The notes under the pieces were generated by a model. It was not told the DNA's origin. It was given only the letters and a program-made list of their open reading frames with translations, and ran no database searches. A stretch of DNA of 64,000 bases, taken from assembly GCF_003419895.1 (NCBI RefSeq), contig NZ_QPMM01000002.1:682001-746000 (forward strand). The letters are read 5' to 3'. Of this stretch, positions 27,077 through 36,349 are shown one piece after another. Source of the stretch: Chitinophaga silvatica (lineage in GTDB: Bacteria; Bacteroidota; Bacteroidia; Chitinophagales; Chitinophagaceae). A program made the translations under genes and the position numbers. Position 1 is the first letter of the stretch. Each line of letters opens with the position of its first letter.

Positions 27077-28702
27077 TTATTTATTTTTTACATCCCACCA
27101 GAGTCTTGTTCCTCCGTTATCTTCACCTCCTAATAATTTCACACCTTCAGCTACAGTAGCTGGATTGGTGCTGTATTCATTTTGTGGATAAGGTAAACGT
27201 CTGATTTGAATATAAGTGTCGATAGTTCCACCGCTTTTATTATTTACGACAGTGAATAATTTAGGGTAGCCGGTACGACGGAATTCCGTCCAGGCTTCCT
27301 GTCCTTCAGGGAACATTGCCAACCATTTTTGTGTGATAATACGTTGCAGCTTAATGCTGTCTGGAGCAGCATTATCCCATTTGATGGTAATGGATGAAGG
27401 GGCCGGCGCATCATTTGCTTTGTTTTTAGGGTCTTTATAATCATGCATTGTGCTATCCTTATTGATCAGATAATCACCAATCGGAACCTGCCATTGATTC
27501 ATGGAGGTAGTAATACCTTGTTCATAAAGTTGCTGGCTGCTCCCGCCTGCATTATTGTAACCCTGAAGGCTGGCTTCTGCTCTCAGGAAGTATACTTCTG
27601 CAGCTGTCATTAGTTGAACAGGAGTATTTAGTGTAAATACATCATGATTCAGGAATGAGTAGGTACCATATTTATCTTTTGCAACAGCACTACCAATTCT
27701 GATACCCAGATATTGAGGGGCAAATTCCAGATCAGTCGATTTACTCATATACTTAACGATACGCGGATCGTTGTAACCTGTGAGATAGCATTGAAGACTG
27801 GCGTTGATATGTGTATCTTCCCAGATTTTTGAAATAAAGACTAAAGGATTCGTGAAGCCCTCGCTAATTTTTACAGTCATATTATCCACATTGTCAGTGA
27901 TCACGCCACCGTTCACCGGGTCCAGTGCCGCTTCAGCTTCAGCTTTCGCCTTGGCAGGATCTATATATCGGATGTGCATTGCCAGACGTAAACGAAGAGA
28001 GTTGGCGAATTTCAACCATTGAGTAAGATTACCATTGTAAACACCATCAAAGCTGCTGAAATCAAATGGTAATGGTTTGCTTTCACTAATCTGAGTACGC
28101 AGGTATCTTGCAGCTGTATCCAGTTCTAAAAAGAACCTGTTGTAAATAGATTGCTGACTGTCGAACGGTACGCTGGAAAGATTTTCACCAACCTTACTAT
28201 AAGGTATTGGTCCGTATATCTCAGTTACACGGCTCATGCCGGCAACCTTTACAATTAGTCCAACTCCCCAGACTGCCGGGGCAGTATTTTCAATACCTGT
28301 CTGACGCAATTTAAAGATGGGAGCTAGTAAACTTAGATAACCAGCTTTATATGCTTCTCCATTCCAGCCTGTTAACAATCCATAGTTCAGATTATTTGTT
28401 CCGCTGTTGAAATTGGTAGCAGACATAAAATATCCGCTGTAGCAATCAGAATTTAGATTTTGTTGTAACTGGAAGGAGTTGGGGTCTCCTCCTCCGGAAA
28501 AGTTATAGATTGCCATTTGGGCCGATTTAAGATATAACCCAAGCCCATTATAGTCCGGACCTAATTGTCCGGCAGTAATACCTGTATTATCGGTATTATA
28601 CAGTTCGAAATTTTTAGTACAAGCGATTAGAGAAGTGGCCATTAAGCCAGTAATGGCAATGTTTTTAACGGTAGATTGACGTAGTATATTAAAGAGTTTC
28701 AT
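27077..28702 (-). CDS. SusD/RagB-family outer-membrane lipoprotein (SusD-like_2), locus 2
   Basis: 541 residues. The signal ends with the lipobox LIAC (Cys28). VWGVGLIVKVAGMSRVTEIYGPIPYSKVG, NLTQWLKFANSLRLRLAMHI and EAWTEFRRTGYPKLF are the conserved blocks of this SusD subgroup. It binds substrate at the cell surface as the lid of the adjacent SusC, whose gene ends 24 nt upstream. The C terminus GGTRLWWDVKNK matches the RIWWDK end of the locus 1 protein, so the two are related paralogues. The nearby GH9 gene hints at a beta-glucan-type substrate, but this is weak. Confidence 0.92.
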   Translation of the reverse strand: MKLFNILRQSTVKNIAITGLMATSLIACTKNFELYNTDNTGITAGQLGPDYNGLGLYLKSAQMAIYNFSGGGDPNSFQLQQNLNSDCYSGYFMSATNFNSGTNNLNYGLLTGWNGEAYKAGYLSLLAPIFKLRQTGIENTAPAVWGVGLIVKVAGMSRVTEIYGPIPYSKVGENLSSVPFDSQQSIYNRFFLELDTAARYLRTQISESKPLPFDFSSFDGVYNGNLTQWLKFANSLRLRLAMHIRYIDPAKAKAEAEAALDPVNGGVITDNVDNMTVKISEGFTNPLVFISKIWEDTHINASLQCYLTGYNDPRIVKYMSKSTDLEFAPQYLGIRIGSAVAKDKYGTYSFLNHDVFTLNTPVQLMTAAEVYFLRAEASLQGYNNAGGSSQQLYEQGITTSMNQWQVPIGDYLINKDSTMHDYKDPKNKANDAPAPSSITIKWDNAAPDSIKLQRIITQKWLAMFPEGQEAWTEFRRTGYPKLFTVVNNKSGGTIDTYIQIRRLPYPQNEYSTNPATVAEGVKLLGGEDNGGTRLWWDVKNK

Positions 28703-28726
28703 TGCTTTCAGAATTTCAGTGACGAA

Positions 28727-31700
28727 TTAGAATGAGGCATTTAAAGTAATTCCATAACTACGGGTAGCTGGTAACATAAAGGCATCCACACCTGCCAGAC
28801 CATTAGAGGTTGACATAGTTTGTTCTGGATCAAAAGGAGCCTTTTTAGTGAAGTAAATCAAATTACGTCCGGATACCGAAAGTCTTAATGCCTTGATTGC
28901 AGAATTGGAAACCGGGAAGGTATAACCTAAAGCGGCTTCTCTCAACCTAACAGTTGTTGCGTCATAGAGATACATGGAGGAAACGCCTTCACGACCACCA
29001 ACTACAGAATACCATTTTTCAGCATCAACTGTGCTAACTGTGTTTTTATTTTCATCAACTCCATTAATTTTCACACCGCCGGCGTCACGGGCATCACCAC
29101 TTGCTTTAGATACACCGTAGCTATCCATCATTGCCTGGGTAACCGACATTACTTTGCCGCCAAATTTGCCATCGATCAGGAATGAGAAGTTGAAGTTCTT
29201 GTATGTGAAGTTGTTGTTCCAGCCTAATTGCCATTTAGTATTGGCATTTCCCAGGTATACCATATCCCCGCCTTTTCTTACAGGACTACCATCTTTGATG
29301 AGAACACGACCCTGATCATCCGTTTCAAGTACTCTTCCGTAAATATCTCCATACGAGCCGCCCACTTTAAACTGTGATGCATAGTTCGCGCCAGATGCTC
29401 CACTTAGGGAATACATATCAACTTTATCACTTAACTCTATAATCGTGTTTTTATTTGTAGCGAAGTTAAGTCCGGTATTCCATTTCAATTTACCAGTTGC
29501 AAATACATCATATCTCAGCATTGCTTCAAGACCTTTATTCTGGATGTTACCTGCATTGATGAAGTATGTCTCCTTAAGTGAAGAGAAAGGAGCCAGAATT
29601 TTCATTGTTTGATTGATGGTGTTGGTTTTGTAGTAAGTAACATCCAGGCTAAGTCTGTTTTGCAGGAAACGCCATTCAGTACCCAGTTCCAGCGATTTCG
29701 TTTTTTCAGGTTTTAAAGTACTGAAAGGAAGTGAAGTATTTACTTTGATAGTTGTACCTGCATTTTGTGTGTTTTCAGGAGCATTACTTTGATATGTTAG
29801 AGGCGAGTTACCCACTTCTGCATAAGAACCGCGGATTTTACCAAAAGAAATACTGGTTGGTAAATTCAGAATTTCTGACAGAATCACATTCACACCGGTT
29901 GAAGGATAGAAGTATGACATCTGTGAAGTGAACGCCAGGTTGGAGGCCCAATCGTTACGGGCAGTGAGGTCAACAAATAACCAATTCTTATAGGATATAT
30001 TTGCGCTGGCAAAAACAGACTGCCATTGACCATGTTTTTCAGGTGAAGTACCTGTGTTGTTGGCATTGATTGTTGCTAAGTTCTGTAAAGTAAAAACGTT
30101 TGGAATTTTTAATCCTTCCTTGCCAGAGTTTGCAAAGATGCCGGTGGTTTTCATATCTCTGATGCTGGTACCAACAAGGCCTGTGATTTTGAAATCATTG
30201 GCTGGGATATTGAAATTCAGCATTAAATCTCCATATTGTTGGGTAACAGTTGTGTTGCTGAAATTATAAACACCATTAGGAGAAGATACAGCATTCTGAG
30301 AACCAGCATAGATTTTTTGTTCGTAATCATCAGCTATGCGATCTATATTACCTCTGGCCTGCACATTCAACCAGGAGTTGATATCATATTTCAGGCTGGC
30401 ATTCAGCAAAATTCTGTTACGGTTTAAGAAGTTTGGATTTCTGTTGATAATCCACCATGGGTTTTGCTGAACATCTTCATCAAATGCCCAGTTTTGCCAC
30501 ATAAGATTATTTCTTGAAGCAAGTGGCAGTTCATACTGGTCTTTATAAACACTTAAATCCTTACCTCTTGGGAACAGATATAACCCGGTTAGCGGATTGA
30601 AATAGAATCCGGAAAGCGGTGTATTATCAATCTTCTGAGTCATGTAATTAACATCAGCAGATGCAGTTAGTTTATCATTCAATAAATGACCGGTTTCTTT
30701 GAAATTGATATTATGTCGGCCCAGCTTATTGCCTGGTTCTATACCTCTGGCGCTTGTATTGGCATAGGAGAAATAGGTTTGAGCTTTTTCCGATCCGCTC
30801 GATAAACTGATAGCATTGGTGAAATTGGTACCTGTCTGGAAAAATGAAGAAAGGTTATCAGTGGCACCATTAATTTTATCGCCCCAGCTTTTTGTTGGCT
30901 CATCTGTTTTTTGTCCGTAGCTATTCTGGAATTCAGGTTTGTAGGCAGCGGTACTCGCATTGAAACCAGAAGAAAGGTTTATTACTGTTTTTTCGGCTTT
31001 ACCAGATTTAGTAGTTACCAAAATTACACCGTTTGCACCCTGGCTACCATATAAAGCCGCAGCAGATGCACCTTTTAAAATGGAGATGCTTTCAATATCT
31101 TCAGGGTTCATATTGGAAATAGGATCGCCACCATCGTAAGAAGTACTACCACCGTAGATACTTCCAGGTTGGTTGGTAATATTATTATTCATTGGCACAC
31201 CATCTATCACGTATAAAGCCTGATTGCTACCCTGGCCTGATTTGCTACCGCGGAGAATTACTTTTGCAGAACCACCCACACCTGAAGCACTGGAAGAAAT
31301 GGTTAAACCGGCTACTTTACCATTTAAGGTATTAATCAGGTTAGGATCTTTTGCTTTGGTCAGTTCCAGTCCATCTACTTGCTGAGTTGCATAGGTAATA
31401 GATTTTTCAGATCGTTTGATACCAAGGGCTGTAATAACAACAGGGCCCAGTTTATTGTCCTGTACGGCCAGTGAAATCTGAACAGTTCGATCATTGCCAA
31501 CAGTGAATTGTTTGCTTTCATACCCTACCATGCTGATTAACAATACATCTCCCGGGTTGGCGGTAATAGAGAATAGACCTTTATCGTCTGTTACAGTACC
31601 TCTGTTAGTGCCTTTGATTAAAATGGATACTCCTGGCAGGGCCTCGCCAGCAGTATTGCTGATTTTACCATGAACCGGATTGGTTTGTTCCAGTATATCA

Positions 31701-32080
31701 ATCATTGAGTTGGCAATGCCTTTAGGGCTGATTACTATTGTTTTATCGACGATAGTATATTGAAAAAGCCTTTTGTTCAGGCATGCATTTAAGACTTCAG
31801 TTAATGAAGCCTCCAGCATATTCAGATTTATCGGAGCGACCTGCTGAAACAGTTTTTCATCATATATAAATTCAAACCCTGTCTGTCGGTTGATACTATT
31901 AAAAACATCATATAAGGCAAGGTTTTTCCCTTTGATGCTAATAGCTTGTGAAAAAGTTTTGGCGCTCAGATTAAGTGTGAATACTAAAGTCAGTATTGCA
32001 GTTAATCTCATAATCAGGAATAATTTTCTTGGCAAACGCCCGTTTAGACCACGGACTTTGGATGTACCGAGTAGTTCCAT
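28727..32080 (-). CDS. SusC/RagA family TonB-linked outer-membrane receptor with STN domain, locus 2
   Basis: 1117 residues from ATG 32080 (MELLGTSKVRGLNGRLPRKL). The longest frame begins 35 codons earlier at 32185, but that stretch contains the antisense terminator hairpin and is not signal-like. A long positively charged n-region leads to a signal ending near AKTFSQ. Then come an STN domain (about 50-115), a carboxypeptidase-regulatory-like domain (about 140-210), the plug with YGSQGANGVILVTTKSG, and the beta barrel ending YGITLNASF. It is the TonB-driven importer paired with SusD and signals through FecR. An antisense promoter straddles its start codon. Confidence 0.93.
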   Translation of the reverse strand: MELLGTSKVRGLNGRLPRKLFLIMRLTAILTLVFTLNLSAKTFSQAISIKGKNLALYDVFNSINRQTGFEFIYDEKLFQQVAPINLNMLEASLTEVLNACLNKRLFQYTIVDKTIVISPKGIANSMIDILEQTNPVHGKISNTAGEALPGVSILIKGTNRGTVTDDKGLFSITANPGDVLLISMVGYESKQFTVGNDRTVQISLAVQDNKLGPVVITALGIKRSEKSITYATQQVDGLELTKAKDPNLINTLNGKVAGLTISSSASGVGGSAKVILRGSKSGQGSNQALYVIDGVPMNNNITNQPGSIYGGSTSYDGGDPISNMNPEDIESISILKGASAAALYGSQGANGVILVTTKSGKAEKTVINLSSGFNASTAAYKPEFQNSYGQKTDEPTKSWGDKINGATDNLSSFFQTGTNFTNAISLSSGSEKAQTYFSYANTSARGIEPGNKLGRHNINFKETGHLLNDKLTASADVNYMTQKIDNTPLSGFYFNPLTGLYLFPRGKDLSVYKDQYELPLASRNNLMWQNWAFDEDVQQNPWWIINRNPNFLNRNRILLNASLKYDINSWLNVQARGNIDRIADDYEQKIYAGSQNAVSSPNGVYNFSNTTVTQQYGDLMLNFNIPANDFKITGLVGTSIRDMKTTGIFANSGKEGLKIPNVFTLQNLATINANNTGTSPEKHGQWQSVFASANISYKNWLFVDLTARNDWASNLAFTSQMSYFYPSTGVNVILSEILNLPTSISFGKIRGSYAEVGNSPLTYQSNAPENTQNAGTTIKVNTSLPFSTLKPEKTKSLELGTEWRFLQNRLSLDVTYYKTNTINQTMKILAPFSSLKETYFINAGNIQNKGLEAMLRYDVFATGKLKWNTGLNFATNKNTIIELSDKVDMYSLSGASGANYASQFKVGGSYGDIYGRVLETDDQGRVLIKDGSPVRKGGDMVYLGNANTKWQLGWNNNFTYKNFNFSFLIDGKFGGKVMSVTQAMMDSYGVSKASGDARDAGGVKINGVDENKNTVSTVDAEKWYSVVGGREGVSSMYLYDATTVRLREAALGYTFPVSNSAIKALRLSVSGRNLIYFTKKAPFDPEQTMSTSNGLAGVDAFMLPATRSYGITLNASF

Positions 32081-32087
32081 ACATTTG
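32057..32087 (+). promoter_or_regulatory. antisense promoter at the susC start codon (locus 2)
   Basis: TTTG (32057-32060), 19 nt, then TACATTTG (32080-32087): an exact match to the Bacteroidota -33/-7 promoter form TTTG-N19-TAnnTTTG. It reads plus, opposite to susC, with no plus-strand gene nearby. Expected start of transcription about 32091-32094. Confidence 0.7.
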
Positions 32088-32091
32088 TGTT

Positions 32092-32178
32092 GTTGGCTTA
32101 AAAATTCAGTTTCTAAATGAGTAATGGGAATTGGGTTGCCAGCGTAACCGGGAGCATTGCAGTGCTTCCGGTTTTTTT
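32092..32178 (+). ncRNA. candidate antisense sRNA over the susC leader, locus 2 (DonS-like)
   Basis: Starts at the antisense promoter 32057-32087 and ends at an intrinsic terminator: AACCGGGAGCA (32146-32156) and TGCTTCCGGTT (32163-32173) form an 11-bp stem with one G-U pair and a 6-nt loop, running into a T7 tract (32172-32178). On the sense strand the wobble pair becomes C-A. Predicted size about 87 nt, fully complementary to the susC 5' leader. Known precedent: DonS of Bacteroides fragilis, an antisense RNA that represses a susC-type gene. Ends are predicted, not measured. Confidence 0.65.
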
Positions 32179-32252
32179 GCAACATTAATTTGTAGCTTAA
32201 GTTTTCATAACATTCATATTCAAGTGATTAATTCATAAGTGGACAAGTTTGT

Positions 32253-33422
32253 TTACTGCTGATTTGAAGCCTCATGCGGCTTGATCAGAATTTTATTATC
32301 ATTTGTTTCGATATCAATTAATTGAGTAGTTGATAAGATTTTTAATAAGGAAGCAGCATTTTCTTTACGTGAAATGATACCAGTAAATCTTTTATCGGAT
32401 AAATTGCCCTGGTAGGTCACTTCTATGTTATACCAGCGGGCAATTTGGCGCATAATTGTTTGGATATTGGTATTTCTGAAGCGGAATTTTCCTTCCTTCC
32501 AGGCAAGGGCCTGTTCCAGGTCGGCTTTTTCTATATTGAAGTCTGAAGCTCCGGCAAGCAGTGTACCGCCATAACCCGGTTCCAGAATGCTTTTGGTTGT
32601 TCCGTGAACTAATTGAACGGAGCCTGATTCCAATGTGGTAACGATTCCCTGTTCATCAGGGTAAGCCATAATATTGAAACTGGTGCCTAAAACATCAACA
32701 GAAAGCTCTGAGTTACCTTTTACCTTCACTTTAAATGGCTGTTCGGAATTGGATGCAACCTGAAAATAACCTTCTCCTGATAGTTCCACATTTCTTTCGG
32801 CTTCGTTGAAAGAGGTTGGGAAACGTAAACTACTACCTGAATTCAGCCATACTTTAGTTCCATCGGCCAGGGTTAGTTGGTATTGGCCACCTCTGGGAGT
32901 TACTACGGTATTGAAAACTACCTGGTTGTTATTACCAGTGGCTTTATAGGACAATTCCTCTCCGGAATTAAAGATGCTGGCATCTCCCTGCTGAGCTACT
33001 GTTCCCTGATTAATACTATCCAGCGGGATGGTTTTACCATCGGCCAATACCAGCATAGCTTTATTGCTACCAGGGGCAAAGTTTAGGGCAACAGCTTTAG
33101 GAGCTGGTGAAGCAGGTGGATTGAATTTAAGGTAGAAGGCAGCAGCAATAAGAACGCCGGCTATGGCGGCTGCTATATGCCAGGTCCGGATTGGAATTAA
33201 TCGCCGATGTGGACTACTTAATATATGTTGTAGCGCCGCTTCGGATTTTTGATTGGTCCATAATCCACTTTGAGGAACCTCACTGTAAAGGCTATCTAAA
33301 ATGGCTGATTTGATCTCCGGTTCATAATCACCGGTTTCCACAAGCGAAGATAGTCGCAACAGCTCATCCCGACTGATTTGGCCAAGTTTATATTTATCAA
33401 GTAGTTGCTGTACTTCGTTCAT
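32253..33422 (-). CDS. FecR family anti-sigma factor, locus 2
   Basis: 389 residues. Cytoplasmic sigma-binding part 1-78; membrane helix about 82-98 (HIAAAIAGVLIAAAFYL). The periplasmic FecR domain contains TPRGGQYQLTLADGTKVWLNSGSSLRFP (split here as two adjoining parts, TPRGGQYQLTLADGT and KVWLNSGSSLRFP) and GEGYFQVA. The DUF4974-like C-terminal domain contains IMRQIARWYNIEVTYQG. It relays substrate status from SusC to the sigma factor encoded 86 nt upstream. The 170-nt gap to susC holds the antisense RNA element. Confidence 0.92.
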   Translation of the reverse strand: MNEVQQLLDKYKLGQISRDELLRLSSLVETGDYEPEIKSAILDSLYSEVPQSGLWTNQKSEAALQHILSSPHRRLIPIRTWHIAAAIAGVLIAAAFYLKFNPPASPAPKAVALNFAPGSNKAMLVLADGKTIPLDSINQGTVAQQGDASIFNSGEELSYKATGNNNQVVFNTVVTPRGGQYQLTLADGTKVWLNSGSSLRFPTSFNEAERNVELSGEGYFQVASNSEQPFKVKVKGNSELSVDVLGTSFNIMAYPDEQGIVTTLESGSVQLVHGTTKSILEPGYGGTLLAGASDFNIEKADLEQALAWKEGKFRFRNTNIQTIMRQIARWYNIEVTYQGNLSDKRFTGIISRKENAASLLKILSTTQLIDIETNDNKILIKPHEASNQQ

Positions 33423-33508
33423 GGATTATCAGGAATTAGGTGACTAACAGAAGTAAAGACGAGCAACAAATAAAAAAGGAGTATGCAGAATGAAAAAAAA
33501 GTTAAAAA

Positions 33509-34132
33509 TTATTTTTTCAGGAAAAGAAGAATAATAATTGCGGGCAGGATATCATTTTGGGTTTGGGCTTTTACAAAGGCGCGTACGGTATTCAGGGCAA
33601 GGCTCATCTGCTTTTTGACGGTATTGACGGAGATATTGAATTTCTCAGATATTTCTTCATTGCTCCAACCGGCGCTTCTGGCCAGGTAGACTTTTTTTCT
33701 TTCAGGAGGAAGTTGTTCAACGGCTTTATTGATTATATCGGCATATTCTTTTTGCAGCAGGAGATGATCAGTATCGTTGTGGGAGGTTGGAAGGTGTTGC
33801 AGATGATAGTCGGCAGCTTTAAGTCGCACCAGTTGTTTTTTGAATCCATCATAAACAATATTCCGGGTGAGGATAAAAAGGTAATCGCGGAAATTTCTGA
33901 CATTGCTCATCGTTTCCCTTTTTAGCCAAATTTTCAAGAAGATTTCCTGTACAATTTCCAGGGATAGTTGTTCGTCTTTAAGATATAGAAAGGCGGTATC
34001 GAAAACTATTGGGCTATAGTGGTTAAACAGTTTCGTGTAGGCCTTTGTATCACCTTTGGCTACCTGTTGCAGAAGTAGAAGTTCGTCTGTTGGCAATAGA
34101 TTTAACAAAGTGATTAGTTTAATCTCGAACAA
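33509..34132 (-). CDS. ECF-type RNA polymerase sigma factor (FecI-like), locus 2
   Basis: 207 residues. Region 2: YTKLFNHYSPIVFDTAFLYL, EIVQEIFLKIW and FRDYLFILTRNIVYDGFKK. Region 4: LPPERKKVYLARSAGWSNEEISEKFNISVNTVKKQM. It should direct transcription of its own fecR-susC-susD operon when released by FecR. The order sigma, fecR, susC, susD is the same as in locus 1, but on the opposite strand. The hydrophobic C-terminal tail (ILPAIIILLFLKK) is typical of the family in Bacteroidota. Confidence 0.93.
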   Translation of the reverse strand: MFEIKLITLLNLLPTDELLLLQQVAKGDTKAYTKLFNHYSPIVFDTAFLYLKDEQLSLEIVQEIFLKIWLKRETMSNVRNFRDYLFILTRNIVYDGFKKQLVRLKAADYHLQHLPTSHNDTDHLLLQKEYADIINKAVEQLPPERKKVYLARSAGWSNEEISEKFNISVNTVKKQMSLALNTVRAFVKAQTQNDILPAIIILLFLKK

Positions 34133-34214
34133 ATTGTGACCTGATAATTGGTAAATTTAGGGGAGAGAAAATTAATAATAAAATAATTTCTACTGCGGCA
34201 GGGAACAGCAATTG

Positions 34215-34245
34215 TTGTATATAAGCAAATAATTATGTAAGTTTA
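34215..34245 (+). promoter_or_regulatory. candidate promoter of the ATP-grasp gene
   Basis: TTG (34215-34217), 20 nt, then TAAGTTTA (34238-34245), one mismatch from TAnnTTTG. The ATG follows at 34252, so the transcript would have almost no leader. Confidence 0.45.
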
Positions 34246-34251
34246 AGTTCT

Positions 34252-35067
34252 ATGCCAGTAGCCTTACAGGATATTCAATGGGTAGTTCAGGAAAACCTTA
34301 CGAATATCGAGTATATCAATGATTTACAAGCCGCGTGTAAAAAAGCAGGAGTTACATTTCAGCCAATAAGAGTGATACCATTTTCAGGACAATTACCTGA
34401 TTTTGATGCTGGCAGAAAGAGTATTTTTTACGGTTCTACTACCTTATGTAATCTGGTTGCAGCCAATGAACAATTAAAAGCAGGATTATTTTTCGACCCC
34501 GAAAGTTTCTCAATGGAAAATTATTTTCAGCAATGGGGTAGCTATATGTTGAATTATGGTGCTACAATTACTGATTTTAAAACATTGTTGTTAAGAGAAG
34601 AAGACCCCAATACCTTATTTTTTATCCGGCCGGTTGATGATGGTAAGACTTTTGCGGGAGTTGTAAAGCGATTTGCGGATCTGACAGATTGGTGCGAACA
34701 ACTTCAACACTACAACGAAACGCGTTCAATTGCAGAAAGTAAGATTGTAGTAGGAAAGCCTTATGAAATTGAAATGGAATGGAGGTTATGGATAGTAGAA
34801 GGAAAAGTAGTTGCATCCTCCAGGTACAGGACTTATTTTAAATTAACTAAAGAAAAAGGTTGTCCACCATCCGTTAAAGATTTTGCAGAAGCCCGGTGCC
34901 TTGAGTACATGCCTTATGGTGCTTTTGTAATGGATATTGGAAAAGCAGGAGATGATTTATTTATTATTGAATGTAATTGTATTAATGCAGCAGGATTTTA
35001 TCATGGCGATATAAATGCAATTGTGTCTGAAGTATCTAGATTTTTTGCATCCAGTATTAGTAGGTGA
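34252..35067 (+). CDS. ATP-grasp domain protein (R2K-like clade)
   Basis: 271 residues. The C-terminal half carries ATP-grasp features: FIRPVDDGKTFAGVVKRF (nucleotide-binding Lys/Arg region, about 124-141), EMEWRLWIVEGKVVASSRYR (about 172-191, core beta strands) and FVMDIGKAGDDLFIIECNCINAAGFY (metal-binding Asp/Glu/Asn, given here only by its ends: FVMDIG and IIECNCINAAGFY). This layout fits the R2K-type ATP-grasp enzymes, which ligate a carboxylate to an amine or thiol; the substrate is unknown. First of four plus-strand genes, two of which belong to families often seen in toxin-immunity clusters. Confidence 0.75.
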   Translation: MPVALQDIQWVVQENLTNIEYINDLQAACKKAGVTFQPIRVIPFSGQLPDFDAGRKSIFYGSTTLCNLVAANEQLKAGLFFDPESFSMENYFQQWGSYMLNYGATITDFKTLLLREEDPNTLFFIRPVDDGKTFAGVVKRFADLTDWCEQLQHYNETRSIAESKIVVGKPYEIEMEWRLWIVEGKVVASSRYRTYFKLTKEKGCPPSVKDFAEARCLEYMPYGAFVMDIGKAGDDLFIIECNCINAAGFYHGDINAIVSEVSRFFASSISR

Positions 35068-35123
35068 TACGCATATCTAATGCGTTTCAGCAATATATCT
35101 TCGTTATATTAAACTCAATAAGT

Positions 35124-35615
35124 ATGAATGAATTTCAGTTCTGGCAAATCATTGAAGATGCCTGGGCTGCTTCTCCTGCATTGTTGGAGAAGCGCAATGA
35201 GGTTTTAAGAACAAATGATGCGGCAATAATTGAAGACCTTACAGGAGAAGTGTATGGAACTATCACAAATAATATACATGATATATTATTAAAACTTAAC
35301 AGAGAGGAACTGATTCAGTTTAATCTGGTGATGGAACAAAAACTTTTTCAGATAGATCGTAAGGAAATTCAGGAATATACAGACGGAAGTAATGATGGTT
35401 TTTTATATTGCCGTTGTTTTATTGTAGGTATGGGGAAAGATTACTATGAGATGATAGATCAGAACCCTTCTGCAGCAACATATGATGCTGAAGCAGAAAT
35501 AGTAGGATTTATCGGATACATGGTTTATCAGGAATTATTTAATGAAGAATTTGAAAGATATACTATCCATAGCATTGAAAGCTGTTCTAACCCGGAAGGA
35601 TGGGCAGGCGTTTGA
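35124..35615 (+). CDS. DUF4240 domain protein
   Basis: 163 residues from ATG 35124 (MNEFQFWQIIEDAW); an upstream frame extension to 35064 adds residues without family character. The N-terminal MNEFQFWQIIEDAW, the central EELIQFNLVMEQKLFQ and the segment NDGFLYCRCFIVGMGKDYYE are the recognisable DUF4240 pattern. Cytosolic; molecular role unknown. The family often lies near toxin-immunity and WGR/ankyrin-type genes. It starts 56 nt after the ATP-grasp gene and ends 29 nt before the next start. Confidence 0.75.
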   Translation: MNEFQFWQIIEDAWAASPALLEKRNEVLRTNDAAIIEDLTGEVYGTITNNIHDILLKLNREELIQFNLVMEQKLFQIDRKEIQEYTDGSNDGFLYCRCFIVGMGKDYYEMIDQNPSAATYDAEAEIVGFIGYMVYQELFNEEFERYTIHSIESCSNPEGWAGV

Positions 35616-35644
35616 AATCAATCCAAAAACCTAAAACATACGTT

Positions 35645-36346
35645 ATGAGAAAACTCTTTGTCTTACTGGCATTATGTTTAACTTGCACCGGATCTTTATT
35701 TGCCCAGCAATCACTTACTGGTGCATGGAAATCAGTTTCAGGAGATGTGACTTCAGTATTATTGATTACCCCCACCTGGTATACAATTACTAATTATAAA
35801 GATAAAGAGTTCCTGGGAAGCTTTGGTGGTACCTATAAAGCCAACAAGGGCCAAGACGCTACTATTGATATTGTTTATAATACAGAAAACAGTTCTCAGA
35901 TCGGACAAAGCTCTACGGTGGCTGTAAGTATTCAGAACGGGCTCCTGTATACCACTTCACCGGGAGGTTCCCCACAGGAGTGGAGACAGATCGACAATAG
36001 TACAGGCCCACTTGTTGGAAATTGGCGCATCAGCTCCAGGGAACAGAATGGAAAAATGAACAACATGCCTTTGGCCGCCAGAAGAACGTTAAAAATTCTT
36101 ACCGGCACCCGTTTCCAATGGATCGCTATAAACATAGAAACCGGAGAATTCTTTGGTTCAGGTGGTGGTACCTATACATTTGAAAACGGTACCTACACAG
36201 AAAAAATCGAATTCTTTTCACGAGATAACTCCAGAGTAGGAGCAGTACTCTCCTTCAAAGGAAAGGTAGCCGGAAATGATTGGGATCACTCCGGTTTAAG
36301 TTCCAAAGGAGAACCTATTCATGAAATCTGGAGCAAAACAGAATAA
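35645..36346 (+). CDS. secreted protein with two tandem beta-rich repeats
   Basis: 233 residues from ATG 35645. Signal peptide 1-20 (MRKLFVLLALCLTCTGSLFA). The mature part contains two related units: LTGAWKSVSG...EFLGSFGGTYKANKG (about 23-110) and LVGNWRISSR...EFFGSGGGTYTFENG (about 123-230). Both show a G-x-W start and a FxGSxGGTY core, as in lipocalin-like beta barrels. Probably periplasmic; no enzyme motif seen, ligand unknown. It may share a transcript with the DUF4240 gene upstream and the SMI1-like gene 3 nt downstream. Confidence 0.65.
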   Translation: MRKLFVLLALCLTCTGSLFAQQSLTGAWKSVSGDVTSVLLITPTWYTITNYKDKEFLGSFGGTYKANKGQDATIDIVYNTENSSQIGQSSTVAVSIQNGLLYTTSPGGSPQEWRQIDNSTGPLVGNWRISSREQNGKMNNMPLAARRTLKILTGTRFQWIAINIETGEFFGSGGGTYTFENGTYTEKIEFFSRDNSRVGAVLSFKGKVAGNDWDHSGLSSKGEPIHEIWSKTE

Positions 36347-36349
36347 ATA

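Noticed and set aside
32081..32185. 35-codon N-terminal extension of the second SusC
   Set aside because: The segment contains the antisense terminator hairpin and does not resemble a signal sequence; the ATG at 32080 gives a normal SusC start.
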